A model generated the notes under the pieces. It had not been told where the DNA came from. It ran no database searches and saw nothing but the letters and a program-made list of their open reading frames with translations. From the NCBI RefSeq assembly GCF_900078705.1, contig NZ_FKIF01000002.1, positions 310,001 to 374,000 of the forward strand: DNA of 64,000 nucleotides. Reading direction: 5' to 3'. This document shows, piece by piece, positions 52,536 through 62,887 of the stretch (positions are counted from its first letter, which is position 1; every line of letters begins with the position of its first letter). Made by a program: the position numbers and the translations under genes. This DNA is from Bordetella ansorpii. GTDB taxonomy: Bacteria > Pseudomonadota > Gammaproteobacteria > Burkholderiales > Burkholderiaceae_B.

Positions 52536-54224
52536 ATGGATATCCGACGCACCGTCCTCTGGATGATTTTCGCTTTCTCGCTGCTGCTGCTGTGGAACAA
52601 CTGGCAGGTTCAGCACGGCAAGCAGTCGCTGTTTGGCCCGTCCACCCCGGCGGCCCAGACCCAAAACGCCAAGCCGGCCGAGCCCGCGCCCACCGCTTCG
52701 ATCCCGAATGCGCCCGCGGCCAACACCGGTTCGTCCACGCCCAGCGCGCCGGGCAGCTCCGTGCCTGGCACGGGCACGCCGGTCAAGGCGGAAGAAGTGG
52801 TGGTCACGTCCGACGCCCTGCGCCTGACCTTCGACACCACCGGCGCCCAACTGATCCGCGCCGAACTGCTGAAGTTCACCGACGGCGACACGCAGCGCCC
52901 CACCGTGCTGCTGGATCGTTCGCCCAACCTGACCTACATCGCGCAGACCGGTGTGGTCGGCGCCGCCAACGGCGAAAGCTTCCCGACGCACCAGACGCCT
53001 TTCCGCCTGGTCTCGACCGAGCGCACGATGACCGGCGACAGCCTGCCCATCGTGTTCGAAGCCGAGTCCGGCGGCCTGAAGGTCACCAAGACCTTCACGC
53101 TGCATCGCGGCCGCTACGACGTCGACGTGCGCCACGACCTGTCGAACACGGGATCGGGTCCGGTCAAGCCCGCGCTGTACCTGCAGCTCGAACGTGACGG
53201 CAGCGACCCGGCCGGCACGTCCAGCTTCTATCACACGTTCACCGGCATGGCCGTGTACTCCGACCAGGAGCACTTCCAGAAGGTCACGTGGTCGGACATC
53301 CAGAAGAACAAGGGCGGCTACGTCAAGCAGGCCGACAACGGCTGGATCGCCGTGGTGCAGCACTACTTCGCCACCGCCTGGATTCCGCCGCAGGGCAAGG
53401 CCCGCAGCAACGAGGTGCTGCAGGTCCAGCCGAACCTGTATGCCGTGCGCACCGTGGAAGCGGTGGGCGAGGTCGCCCCGGGGTCGACGGCCACCGTCGA
53501 CTCGCACCTGTGGGTCGGTCCGCAAGACCAGAAGGCCATGGCCGCGCTGGCGCCCGGCCTGGAAACCGTGGTCGACTACGGCTGGCTGACCATCATCGCC
53601 AAGCCGCTGTTCACCCTGATGACCTGGCTGCACAGCGTGCTGGGCAACTGGGGCTGGACCATCGTGGCCCTGACGGTCATCATCAAGGCCATCTTCTTCC
53701 CGCTGGCCGCCGCCAGCTACAAGTCGATGGCGCGCATGAAACGCGTGGCGCCCCGTCTGCAGGCCCTGAAAGAGAAGTACGGCGACGATCGCCAGAAGCT
53801 CAACCAGGCCATGATGGAGATGTACCGCACCGAGAAGATCAACCCGCTGGGCGGCTGCCTGCCCATGGTGGTGCAGATCCCGGTGTTCATCTCGCTCTAC
53901 TGGGTGCTGCTGGCCAGCGTCGAAATGCGCGGCGCGCCGTGGATCCTGTGGGTGCATGACCTGTCGGTGCGCGATCCGTTCTTCATCCTGCCCGCCATCA
54001 TGATGGGCACCATGTTCCTGCAGATCCGCCTGAACCCGACGCCGCCGGACCCCATCCAGGCCAAGGTCATGATGGTCATGCCGCTGGTGTTCGGCGGGAT
54101 GATGTTCTTCTTCCCGGCCGGCCTGGTGCTGTACTGGTGCGTGAACAACACGCTTTCGATCGCGCAGCAGTGGACCATCACGAAGAAGATGGAAAAGGAA
54201 ACGGCCGGCACGGCGAACAGCTGA
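52536..54224 (+). CDS. yidC: membrane protein insertase YidC
   Basis: A 562-residue insertase. Start MDIRRTVLWMIFAFSLLLLWNNWQ gives the first membrane helix, then a Pro/Ala-rich linker and the large periplasmic domain (about 85-335). The conserved core has helices from about 350 on, including WGWTIVALTVIIKAIFFPLAAASYKSMARMK with the hydrophilic-groove Arg region, and NPLGGCLPMVVQIPVFISLYWVL. Length is as in Gram-negatives. ATG at 52536 is 49 bases after yidD. In most relatives mnmE follows; here a terminator and a Bug gene follow instead. Confidence 0.97.
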   Translation: MDIRRTVLWMIFAFSLLLLWNNWQVQHGKQSLFGPSTPAAQTQNAKPAEPAPTASIPNAPAANTGSSTPSAPGSSVPGTGTPVKAEEVVVTSDALRLTFDTTGAQLIRAELLKFTDGDTQRPTVLLDRSPNLTYIAQTGVVGAANGESFPTHQTPFRLVSTERTMTGDSLPIVFEAESGGLKVTKTFTLHRGRYDVDVRHDLSNTGSGPVKPALYLQLERDGSDPAGTSSFYHTFTGMAVYSDQEHFQKVTWSDIQKNKGGYVKQADNGWIAVVQHYFATAWIPPQGKARSNEVLQVQPNLYAVRTVEAVGEVAPGSTATVDSHLWVGPQDQKAMAALAPGLETVVDYGWLTIIAKPLFTLMTWLHSVLGNWGWTIVALTVIIKAIFFPLAAASYKSMARMKRVAPRLQALKEKYGDDRQKLNQAMMEMYRTEKINPLGGCLPMVVQIPVFISLYWVLLASVEMRGAPWILWVHDLSVRDPFFILPAIMMGTMFLQIRLNPTPPDPIQAKVMMVMPLVFGGMMFFFPAGLVLYWCVNNTLSIAQQWTITKKMEKETAGTANS

Positions 54225-54273
54225 GCGGGCCGACCGGGGCGGTGAAAGCCGCCTGACCGGCGTTTTCCGGGAA

Positions 54274-54305
54274 GGGCTGGATGCCACGATGCATCCAGCC
54301 CTTTT
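54274..54305 (+). terminator. yidC terminator
   Basis: GGGCTGGATGC pairs with GCATCCAGCCC around a six-base loop, then TTTTT. It is 49 bases after the yidC stop. Confidence 0.9.
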
Positions 54306-54455
54306 TCTATGCTTAAGAGCACGATCAGGCAGTGCGAACGCGCGCTCGCGGACACGCGGGCATACTTTTTCCTCGGTACCGATGAATAGTCAGAACACTG
54401 ACACCGCCCCCCGCCTTCAGGCGCGGCGGCAACGGCCCACTAAGGAGGAGTATCC

Positions 54456-55442
54456 ATGGCACAGCAGCAGACGCGCCGGCGCAGAGGCGTCCTGGCGATG
54501 ATGGCATTCACGGTGTTGGGCGGCGCGCTGGCGGCGGGCGACGCCCAGGCGGCCTGGCCGGACAAGCCGATACGGGTGATCGTGCCCTACACGCCCGGCG
54601 GCGCGACGGACACGGCCACGCGGGTGGTGATGAACAGGCTGGGCGACCGCCTGAAGCAGACCATCATCGTGGAGAACCGGCCGGGCGCCAACAGCAATCT
54701 CGGCGCGGCCCAGGCGGCCAAGGCCGACCCGGACGGCTACACGTTCCTCAGCATCCTGCCGGCGTACGTGATCAACGCGCACCTGTACGAGCTGAACTAC
54801 TCGCAGGACAACCTGGTGCCCGTGGTGCAGATGGCCGACCTGCCGCTGTTCCTGTTCGTCAACAAAGACCTGCCGGTGAAATCCCTGTCCGAACTGGTGT
54901 CTTATGCCCAGGCCAATCCCGACAAGTTGACCTATGCCTCCAGCGGCACCGGCTCCAGCGCGCACCTGACCGGCGCGGAGATGGCGCTGCGGGCCAAGCT
55001 GCAGATGACGCACGTGGCCTACAAGGGCAGCGCGCCGATCCTGGCCGACCTGCTGGCGGGCCGGGTCTCGATGGTGTTCGATCCCATCCTGGTGCCCATG
55101 CAGTACGTCAAGGAAGGACGCCTGCGCGCGCTGGCCTTCACGGGCAAGCAGCGCTGGCCCACCGAGCCCGATATTCCCACGATGGAACAGGCGGGCATGC
55201 CCGGCTTCGTGACCAGTTCCTGGGTGGGCCTGCTGGCGCCCAAGGGCACCGATCCGGCCATCATCGACCGCATGGCGCGCGAGATCAGCGCCATCGTGCA
55301 AGAGCCTGAGGTGCGCAAGACGTACCTGGATGCGGGCTTTCTGCCGGCTGGCGGGACGCCGGCCGCGTTCGGCGCGCTGATGAAGACGGATTCCGAACGC
55401 TACGGACGCGTCATCAAGGACGCGAAGATCACCGTGAACTGA
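54456..55442 (+). CDS. Bug-family solute receptor
   Basis: A 328-residue Bug/TctC receptor. Its export signal starts with an Arg cluster (TRRRRGVLAMMAF) and ends near AQAAW (about 30); PDKPIRVIVPYTPGGATDTATRVV, IIVENRPGANSNLGAAQAAK and HVAYKGSAPILADLLAGRVSMVF follow. A strong AAGGAGG lies before the ATG at 54456. It stands alone between the yidC terminator and the convergent sulfonate-type operon; no permease partner nearby. Ligand unknown. Confidence 0.92.
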   Translation: MAQQQTRRRRGVLAMMAFTVLGGALAAGDAQAAWPDKPIRVIVPYTPGGATDTATRVVMNRLGDRLKQTIIVENRPGANSNLGAAQAAKADPDGYTFLSILPAYVINAHLYELNYSQDNLVPVVQMADLPLFLFVNKDLPVKSLSELVSYAQANPDKLTYASSGTGSSAHLTGAEMALRAKLQMTHVAYKGSAPILADLLAGRVSMVFDPILVPMQYVKEGRLRALAFTGKQRWPTEPDIPTMEQAGMPGFVTSSWVGLLAPKGTDPAIIDRMAREISAIVQEPEVRKTYLDAGFLPAGGTPAAFGALMKTDSERYGRVIKDAKITVN

Positions 55443-55547
55443 ACCATCACGCCGAAGGATGGCCCTGGCCGGGCACGCGCGGCCGGGCCTGCCACCCGTG
55501 CGCGCGCCGGGGCCGACGGAAGCCGGCCCGGCGGCATGCGGCCCGCC

Positions 55548-56420
55548 TCAACGCTGCATCCCCCAGCGGCGCACCGTGACGCGCTCGAGCAGTTCGAACA
55601 CCAGGTTCTCCACCAGCAGGCCGATGATCACCACCGCCACCAGGCCGGCGAACACGCGGTCGGTATAAAGCTCGTTGCGGTTCTGGAAGATGTACCAGCC
55701 CAGGCCACCCTGGCCGCTGGACGCGCCGAACACCAGCTCGGCGGCGATCAGCGTGCGCCAGGCGAAGGCCCAGGCGATCTTCAGGCCGGACATGATGGCG
55801 GGCAGCGCCGCCGGCACCAGGATGGCCAGCACGTAGCGCAGGCCCGTCAGGCCGTAGTTGCGGCCGGCCATGCGCAGGGTCTCGGACACGCTCAGGAAGC
55901 CGCTGTACATGTTCACGGCCAGCGCCCACAGCACGGAATGGATCAGCACGAACACCAGGCTGCCCTGGCCCAGGCCGAACCACAGCATGGACAGCGGCAG
56001 CAGCGCGATGGCGGGCAGGGGGTTGAACATCGAGGTCAGCGTGGACAGCAGGTCGCGGCCGAAGCGCGTGGACACGGCCAGCGTGGTCAGCACGAAGGCC
56101 AGCACGATGCCGGCCAGGTAGCCCTTGAGCAGCACGCTCAGGGACAGCGCGGCGCGGCGGGTCAGTTCGCCGGTGGCGATGCCGTCGATGAAGGCGCGGC
56201 CCGTCTGCAGGGCGCCGGGCAACAGCAGGTCGTTGCCGGCATAGCGCGCGCCGGCTTCCCACACGATGGCCAGCAGCACCAGGATCAGCCCCTTGCGCAC
56301 GAGGGCGTGGCGGAACAGGCGCTCGTGCCACGACAGGGGGACGGCGACGGAAATACCCTGCGGCAGCGGTTCGGGCTCGCGCACGAACTCGGGCCGCACC
56401 GAGGCGGTGGAGACGGACAT
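55548..56420 (-). CDS. ABC transporter permease (SsuC/TauC type)
   Basis: A 290-residue permease for nitrate/sulfonate/taurine-type importers. Six hydrophobic segments follow a 40-residue cytoplasmic N-terminus; the EAA loop is TLRMAGRNYGLTGLRYVLAILVPAALPAIMSGL (about 180-212), and the end is ...LLERVTVRRWGMQR, typical of SsuC. Last gene of the operon, 9 bases after the ATPase stop. Confidence 0.92.
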   Translation of the reverse strand: MSVSTASVRPEFVREPEPLPQGISVAVPLSWHERLFRHALVRKGLILVLLAIVWEAGARYAGNDLLLPGALQTGRAFIDGIATGELTRRAALSLSVLLKGYLAGIVLAFVLTTLAVSTRFGRDLLSTLTSMFNPLPAIALLPLSMLWFGLGQGSLVFVLIHSVLWALAVNMYSGFLSVSETLRMAGRNYGLTGLRYVLAILVPAALPAIMSGLKIAWAFAWRTLIAAELVFGASSGQGGLGWYIFQNRNELYTDRVFAGLVAVVIIGLLVENLVFELLERVTVRRWGMQR

Positions 56421-56429
56421 GGAGACTCC

Positions 56430-57248
56430 TTACGCGGCGGCTTGCCGCGCGGGCTGGACGGCGTCGCCGGGCTCGTCGAACAGCAGGTCGTGGATGCGGC
56501 GCGACGCCGCCTGGAAGCCCGCGGAACCCGGGCTGCGCAGGTCGTACTGGTGCGCGTTCAGTTCGGCGCGCACGCGGCCGGGATGCGGCGACAGCAGCAG
56601 GATGCGGTTGCCCAGCACCAGCGCCTCGTCGATGGAATGGGTGACGAACAGCAGCGTGAAGGGCGAGCCTTCCCACAGCGCCGTCAGCTCTTCCTGCATG
56701 CGGCGGCGGGTCAGCGCATCCAGCGCGGCGAACGGTTCGTCCATCAGCAGCACGCGCGGCTGCATGGCCATGGCGCGGGCAATCGCCACGCGCTGCTTCA
56801 TGCCGCCCGACAGCGTGTGCGGATAGGCATCGGCGAAGGCGGCCAGGCCGACCTTCTCCAGGTAATGCATGGCGCGCTCGTCGGCCTCGGCACGCGACAG
56901 GCGGCGCGCCGCGCGCAACGGAAAAGCCACGTTCTGGCGCACCGTCTTCCAGGGCGGCAGTTGGTCGAATTCCTGGAACACCACGACGCGGTCGGGGCCG
57001 GGGCCACGGATGCGCTTGCCGTCCAGCAGGAACTCGCCTTCGACCGGCTGCACGAAGCCGGCGGCGGCCTTCAGCAGCGTCGACTTGCCGCAACCCGACG
57101 GGCCCAGCAGGATGAAGCGGTCCCGCGGCAACACGTCGAAGCTGACCTGGTGCGTGGCGCGCACCAGGCGGTCGGGTGTCTTGTACTCGATGGTGACGCC
57201 GCGCGCGCTGAGCAACGGCGTGGGCAGATGGCTCGGGGCGGCGCTCAT
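56430..57248 (-). CDS. ABC transporter ATP-binding protein (SsuB/TauB type)
   Basis: A 272-residue ATPase: Walker A GPSGCGKST, Q-loop FQEFDQLPPWKTV (the EFDQLLPW variant is typical of this family), signature LSGGMKQRVAIARAM, Walker B VLLMDEPFAALDALTRR. ATG at 57248 lies one base from the receptor stop. It powers the permease encoded next. Confidence 0.94.
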   Translation of the reverse strand: MSAAPSHLPTPLLSARGVTIEYKTPDRLVRATHQVSFDVLPRDRFILLGPSGCGKSTLLKAAAGFVQPVEGEFLLDGKRIRGPGPDRVVVFQEFDQLPPWKTVRQNVAFPLRAARRLSRAEADERAMHYLEKVGLAAFADAYPHTLSGGMKQRVAIARAMAMQPRVLLMDEPFAALDALTRRRMQEELTALWEGSPFTLLFVTHSIDEALVLGNRILLLSPHPGRVRAELNAHQYDLRSPGSAGFQAASRRIHDLLFDEPGDAVQPARQAAA

Positions 57249-57249
57249 C

Positions 57250-58293
57250 TCAGCTGCCCTGCGCCGTGGCGGCATCGTCGAAGAAGTAGTCGCGCGCGCT
57301 GGCCGGCTTGTTCCTGATGGCGCCGACCCGATGCATGAACTCGGCCAGCGGGTAGGTGTTCTCGGGCGCCAGCTTGAACTGCACCTGCGGATTGGTGATG
57401 ACCTTGACCAGCAGGGCGCGGTCGATCCTGGCCTGCGTGGCCTTGATGTAGATGTCGGCGGCCTGCTCGGGATGGGCGCGCACGAACTCGGCGGCCTCGG
57501 CCAGCGCGGCGAGGAAGGCGGCGTAGGTCTTGGGATTTTCCTTGCGGTACTTCTCGGTGGCGAACAGTACTGTCGACGAACTGGGACCGCCCAGCACGTC
57601 GTACGAATTCAGCACGATGTGCGCCTTGGGGTTCTCGGCCAGTTCCTGGTCCTGGAACGGCGGATTGGCGAAATGGCCGGTGATCTCGGTGCCGCCCGAG
57701 ATGATGGCGGCGGCGGCATCGGGGTGCGGCAGCGCGAGGGTCAGGCGGTCCAGGCGGTTGAACTGCTCGGCGCCCCATTGCCTGGCGGCGGCCATCTGCA
57801 GCATGCGCGACTGCACCGACACGGTGACGGCGGGCACGGCGATGCGGTCCTTGTCGGTGAAATCGGCAATCGTCTTCACCGCGGGGTTGTTGCTGACCAG
57901 GTAGTAAGGAAAGTTGCCCAGCGAGGCCACGCCCCGCACGTTCTGGCGGCCATGGGTGCGGTCCCACAGCGTCAGCAGCGGGCCGACGCCGGCGCCGCCG
58001 ATGTCGACCGCGCCGGACAGCAGCGCGTCGTTCACGGCCGCGCCGCCCGACAGCCTGGCCCATTCCACCTCGATGTCCATGCCGGCAGCCTTGCCGTGCT
58101 TCTCGATCAGTTGCTGGTCGCGGGTGACGTTCAGCAGCAGATAGACGACGCCGAATTGCTCGGCGATGCGGATGCGGCCTTCGGCCTGGGCCGGGGTGGG
58201 AGAAGCCAGCGCCAGCACCGCGATCAGCAGGGCCAGCACGGTGGCGGTCAGCACGCGCGTGAAGCGTTCGCTGGAGGTTTCGGCAGGGCGCAT
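57250..58293 (-). CDS. ABC transporter substrate-binding protein (SsuA/TauA/NrtA-like)
   Basis: A 347-residue periplasmic receptor with a signal peptide ending near PTPAQAEG (about 38). It opens RIRIAEQFGVVYLLLNVTRDQQL and has the SGGAAVNDALLSGAVDIGGAGVGPLLTLWD region typical of NMT1/SsuA-like proteins. First gene of the three ABC genes; its start is 39 bases downstream of the TauD-family gene, so uptake and oxidation are co-expressed. Ligand probably a sulfonate or related anion, by context only. Confidence 0.88.
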   Translation of the reverse strand: MRPAETSSERFTRVLTATVLALLIAVLALASPTPAQAEGRIRIAEQFGVVYLLLNVTRDQQLIEKHGKAAGMDIEVEWARLSGGAAVNDALLSGAVDIGGAGVGPLLTLWDRTHGRQNVRGVASLGNFPYYLVSNNPAVKTIADFTDKDRIAVPAVTVSVQSRMLQMAAARQWGAEQFNRLDRLTLALPHPDAAAAIISGGTEITGHFANPPFQDQELAENPKAHIVLNSYDVLGGPSSSTVLFATEKYRKENPKTYAAFLAALAEAAEFVRAHPEQAADIYIKATQARIDRALLVKVITNPQVQFKLAPENTYPLAEFMHRVGAIRNKPASARDYFFDDAATAQGS

Positions 58294-58332
58294 GAGAGAA
58301 CGTCCGTAAAGCGTGAGAGATGCGGCGCGGCC

Positions 58333-59250
58333 TCAGAAAGGCGCGTCGCCTTCGATGGTGGTGCGGAACAGCTTGCGGCGCAGGTCGGGCGGACAACCGG
58401 CGGCCAGGTGGATCAGCGAACGGTTGTCCCAGAACAGCAGGTCGTGCGGCTGCCACTGGTGACGGTAGATGTGCTCGGGACGCACGGCATGCGCGTTCAG
58501 TTCGTCCAGGACCTGGCGGCTTTCGTCTTCGGGCAGGCCCTCGATGCGGGTCGTGAAGCCTTCGCTGACGAACAGCGCGCGTCGGCCGGTTTCGGGATGG
58601 GTGCGCACCACGGGATGCGACACTTCCTTCACCTGGGCGATCTGCTCGGCGCTGAGCGTGGGACGCCAGTTGCTTTGCCCGCGCAGGCGGTCGTAGCGGG
58701 CCAGGTACGAGTGGATGGCATTGCGGCCCTCGACCACTTTGCGCAGGTGCTCGGGCAGGGTCTTGTAGGCCAGTTCCATGTCGGCGAACAGGGTGTCGCC
58801 GCCTTCGGACGGCAGCTCTTGCGCGTGCAGCAGCGAGCCCAGCGCCGGCAATTCCTTGTACGAAATGTCAGAGTGCCACTCCTTGCCCGCGTCGCCCAGG
58901 CCGATGGGCCGGCCGTTCTCGACGATATTGGAGATGATCAGGATCTCGGGATGGCCCGCCAGGTGGAACTGGTGCAGCACGTGGATCATCAGCTTGCCGA
59001 AGCGGCGGCTGAAGTCGATGTGCTGCTGCGGGGTGATCCGCTGGTCGCGGAACACCACCACGTGATGGTCGAGGTGGGCGCGATGCACGCGGCCGAAGTC
59101 TTCGGCGTTCAGGTCGCGGCCCAGGTCGATGCCCACGATCTCGGCGCCAATGCCGTTGGCGAAAGGGCGAACCTCGAAGCGCTGCGGGGCGGCGGCCGAT
59201 GGCGGCCCAGCCGGATCGGGGCGTTCGAGAATGGCGGGATTGGCGGACAT
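58333..59250 (-). CDS. TauD/TfdA-family Fe(II)/2-oxoglutarate dioxygenase
   Basis: A 305-residue oxygenase that hydroxylates its substrate using Fe(II), 2-oxoglutarate and oxygen; taurine dioxygenase releases sulfite this way. The iron ligands are His126 and Asp128 in WHSDISY and the distal His in DNRSLIHLAAG near 280; the 2-oxoglutarate Arg follows in LFRTTIEG. It is first in an operon with an SsuABC/TauABC-type importer, the usual taurine/sulfonate arrangement. Substrates other than taurine (alkyl sulfonates, sulfate esters, aryloxy acids) are possible, so no symbol is given. Confidence 0.88.
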   Translation of the reverse strand: MSANPAILERPDPAGPPSAAAPQRFEVRPFANGIGAEIVGIDLGRDLNAEDFGRVHRAHLDHHVVVFRDQRITPQQHIDFSRRFGKLMIHVLHQFHLAGHPEILIISNIVENGRPIGLGDAGKEWHSDISYKELPALGSLLHAQELPSEGGDTLFADMELAYKTLPEHLRKVVEGRNAIHSYLARYDRLRGQSNWRPTLSAEQIAQVKEVSHPVVRTHPETGRRALFVSEGFTTRIEGLPEDESRQVLDELNAHAVRPEHIYRHQWQPHDLLFWDNRSLIHLAAGCPPDLRRKLFRTTIEGDAPF

Positions 59251-59394
59251 CGTTTTGCTCCATCTGGCGGTCCGCTTGCGGGCCGGCCACGTTGCCGCGA
59301 TATAGGCGGCGCTTATATGAGTCAGGAGCCTTGATTATGGAAACGCCGAAGCCTTACGCAAACGAATAAATCCGCCTTTCGACAGAGCTTCCAG

Positions 59395-59435
59395 TCATAT
59401 GGGACGCATATGAAACCGGCCCATATGCTTATGGG
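59395..59435. promoter_or_regulatory. CATATG palindrome cluster upstream of the TauD-type operon
   Basis: TCATATG-GGACG-CATATGA (59395-59413) is a perfect seven-base inverted repeat, and CCCATA-TGCT-TATGGG (59420-59435) a six-base one immediately after. They lie 145-185 bases upstream of the dioxygenase ATG in the 344-base gap (59251-59594), the AT-richest part of it. A regulator site is likely but unnamed. The rest of the gap holds a CGCCGACC hairpin (59512-59536) without a U-tract and no gene. Confidence 0.5.
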
Positions 59436-59594
59436 GGAATGCCTGGGTCAAGAACGGATCGGCCGGGCTGCGCGCGCCTCGGAGGGCCCGCAGGGCGGCG
59501 CGACAATGCAGAACGCCGACCTCATCGGTCGGCGTTCGGTGTGCCAGGGCCACACGGCGGCATGCCGCCGCCGGCTACCGGGATCGGGATGCCA

Positions 59595-60802
59595 TCAGGC
59601 CTGCTCGAAGAAGGCCTGCACCAGCTTCACCCAATATGTCGCGCCCACGGGCAGCAACGCATCGTTGAAGTCGTAGTTGGAATTGTGCAGCTGGCACGGG
59701 CCCATGCCGTGGTAGCTGGCCAGGCGGTGATCGCCTTCGCCGTTGCCCAGGAACAGGTAGCAGCCGGGCTTGGCTTCCAGGAAGAAAGAGAAGTCCTCGG
59801 CGCCCATGAAGGCCGGGATGGTCATGTCGACGGCCTCGTCGCCGAAGGTATCGCGCGCGACCTGCGCGGCGAAGGCGGTTTCCTTTTCCCAGTTGACCAG
59901 CGGCGGGTAGGCGCGCACGAAGCGCAGCTCGCCCGTGCCGCCGTAGACCTGCGGCAGCGTGGTGGCGATGCGCCGCATGTCTTGCTCGATCTTGTCCAGG
60001 GCCTCGGTGGTGTAGGTGCGCACCGTGCCGCGCAGCACGGCCTCGTTGGGAATGACGTTGTAGGCGTCGCCCGCATGGACCTGCGTGATGGACAGCACCG
60101 CCGAATCCAGGGGATCGCGGCTGCGCGAGATGACGGTCTGCAGCGCGTGCACCATGTCGGCCGCCACCACGATGGGATCGACCGCACGGTGCGGCTGCGC
60201 GGCATGGCCGCCGACGCCCTTGATCACGATGTCCCAGCGGTTGCTGGAAGCCATGGCCGGACCGGTGCGGAAACCGAACTGGTTGGTCGGCATGCCCGGC
60301 ATGTTGTGCATGCCGAAGATGGCGTCACAGGGGAATTTCTCGAACAGTCCGTCCTGCATCATGGCGCGCGCGCGCCGGCGTTGCCGCCTTCTTCCGCGGG
60401 CTGGAAGATGAAGTTGACGGTGCCGTCGAAATCGCGGTGCTTCGCCAGGTATTGCACCGCGCCCATCAGCATGGCGGTGTGGCCGTCGTGGCCGCAGCCG
60501 TGCATGCGGCCGGGAATGGTGGAAGCATGCTCGAAGCGGTTCAGCTCGGGCATGGGCAGCGCGTCCATGTCGGCGCGCAGGCTGACGGCGCGTTTCGAGT
60601 TGCCGCCGGTGCCGCGCAGCACGCCCACCACGCCGGTCTTGCCCAGGCCGGTGTGCACTTCCAGGCCCAGGTCGCGCAGGCGTTGCGCCACCAGGCCGGA
60701 CGTGCGGGTCTCTTCGAAAGCCAGTTCGGGATGGGCGTGGATATCGCGGCGCAGGGCGGTCAGTTCGGCATGCGCGCGTTCGATTTCGTCGATGGTCTTC
60801 AT
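59595..60802 (-). pseudogene. M20D-family amidohydrolase, split by a frameshift in a (GC)6 run
   Basis: Two overlapping frames together give a complete M20D (HipO/AbgB-like) metallo-amidohydrolase of about 400 residues. The first (60802 to 60359) starts MKTIDEIERAHAELTALRRD and has the metal motif GRMHGCGHDGHTAM and QPAEEGGNAGARA; the second (60362 to 59595) continues MMQDGLFEKFPCDAIFGMHN with the C-terminal dimerisation and metal-ligand parts to VKLVQAFFEQA. They are out of register by two bases at a (GC)6 run (60364-60375); removing one GC unit restores GARA-MMQDG. The break leaves an ATGA overlap, so the C-terminal half could be translated, but not as one chain. Could be true decay, reversible slippage or a sequencing error. 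Neighbours are a dpp importer, suggesting N-acyl amino acid or peptide use. Confidence 0.85.
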
Positions 60803-60862
60803 GGGAAATCCCCTTGGTAAAGCGCCGGCCCGACAGCGGGTCCTTGACCGATCCATCTTAAA

Positions 60863-61879
<1,017 letters not shown>

Positions 61880-62875
61880 TTACGGCTCTCCGGGATGCCA
61901 GCAGCGCACCCAATGCGCGGGCCGGTGTTCGACGGGCTCGGGCGCCGTTTCGCAAGCCTGCGAAGCACGGGGACAGCGCGTGCGAAAGGCGCAGCCCTGC
62001 GGCAGGTTCAACAACGAAGGGGTCATGCCCGGGATCTGCGCCAGGGGCTTGCCACGCGATTCGGGCGTGGGAATCGAGGCGATCAAGCCATGCGTGTAGG
62101 GATGCAGCGGGTGGCCGATGACGTCGCCGGTGGCGCCCGTTTCCACCACGCGGCCCGCGTACATCACCGACACGCGGTCGGCCAGGCCCGCCACCACGGC
62201 CAGGTCGTGCGTGATCCAGATCAGCGCCGTGCCGGTGTCGCGGCACAGGTTCTGCATTTCGTACAGGATCTGGCCCTGGATGGTGACGTCCAGCGCGGTC
62301 GTGGGTTCGTCGGCCACGATCAGGCGCGGCTTGTTCAGCAATGCGATGGCGATGGCCACGCGTTGCCGCATGCCGCCGGACAACTGATGCGGATACGCGC
62401 GCAGCCGTTCCTGCGGCGCGGGGATGCCGACCATCGCCAAGGTCTTCAACGCGCGGTCGTGCGCCTCGGCGCGGCTGACGCCGTGGTGCGCCAGCACCGT
62501 CTCGATCATCTGCGTATCGACGCGCAACACGGGGTTGAGCGTCATCATCGGATCCTGGAAGATCATCGCGATCTCGTTGCCGCGCAGCGTGCGCCAGCGC
62601 GCGGGCGTGGCTTCCCGCAGGTCGTTGCCGGCGAAGCGGATGCTGCCTTCCACGATGCGGCCCGGCTCGTCCAGCAGGCCCATCAGGGAAAAACCCGTGA
62701 TGCTCTTGCCCGAGCCGGACTCGCCGACCAGGCCCAGGATCTCGCCGCGCGCCAGCGTCAGGTCGACGCCGTCCACGGCCTTGACCACGCCGGCCCGCGT
62801 ATGGAAATGCGTCTTCAGGCCGCGCACGTCCAGCACGGTGTCGGCGGCGTGGTCGTGAGCGATGGCGTTGTCCAT
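61880..62875 (-). CDS. dppD: peptide ABC transporter ATP-binding protein (DppD-like)
   Basis: A 331-residue ATPase, partner of DppF: Walker A GESGSGKSI (Ile for the usual Thr/Ser after GKS, common in DppD), MIFQDPMMTLNPVLRV, signature LSGGMRQRVAIAIALL, Walker B LIVADEPTTALDVTIQ, and a C-terminal Cys motif GCAFRTRCPRASQAC. Contiguous with dppF; 12 bases after the dppC stop. Confidence 0.93.
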   Translation of the reverse strand: MDNAIAHDHAADTVLDVRGLKTHFHTRAGVVKAVDGVDLTLARGEILGLVGESGSGKSITGFSLMGLLDEPGRIVEGSIRFAGNDLREATPARWRTLRGNEIAMIFQDPMMTLNPVLRVDTQMIETVLAHHGVSRAEAHDRALKTLAMVGIPAPQERLRAYPHQLSGGMRQRVAIAIALLNKPRLIVADEPTTALDVTIQGQILYEMQNLCRDTGTALIWITHDLAVVAGLADRVSVMYAGRVVETGATGDVIGHPLHPYTHGLIASIPTPESRGKPLAQIPGMTPSLLNLPQGCAFRTRCPRASQACETAPEPVEHRPAHWVRCWHPGEP

Positions 62876-62887
62876 GGCGTGCTGCCC

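Noticed and set aside
59512-59536. AACGCCGACC/GGTCGGCGTT hairpin as a Rho-independent terminator for the M20 gene
   Set aside because: A good ten-base stem, but no T-run follows on either strand; it is mentioned only as a structure.
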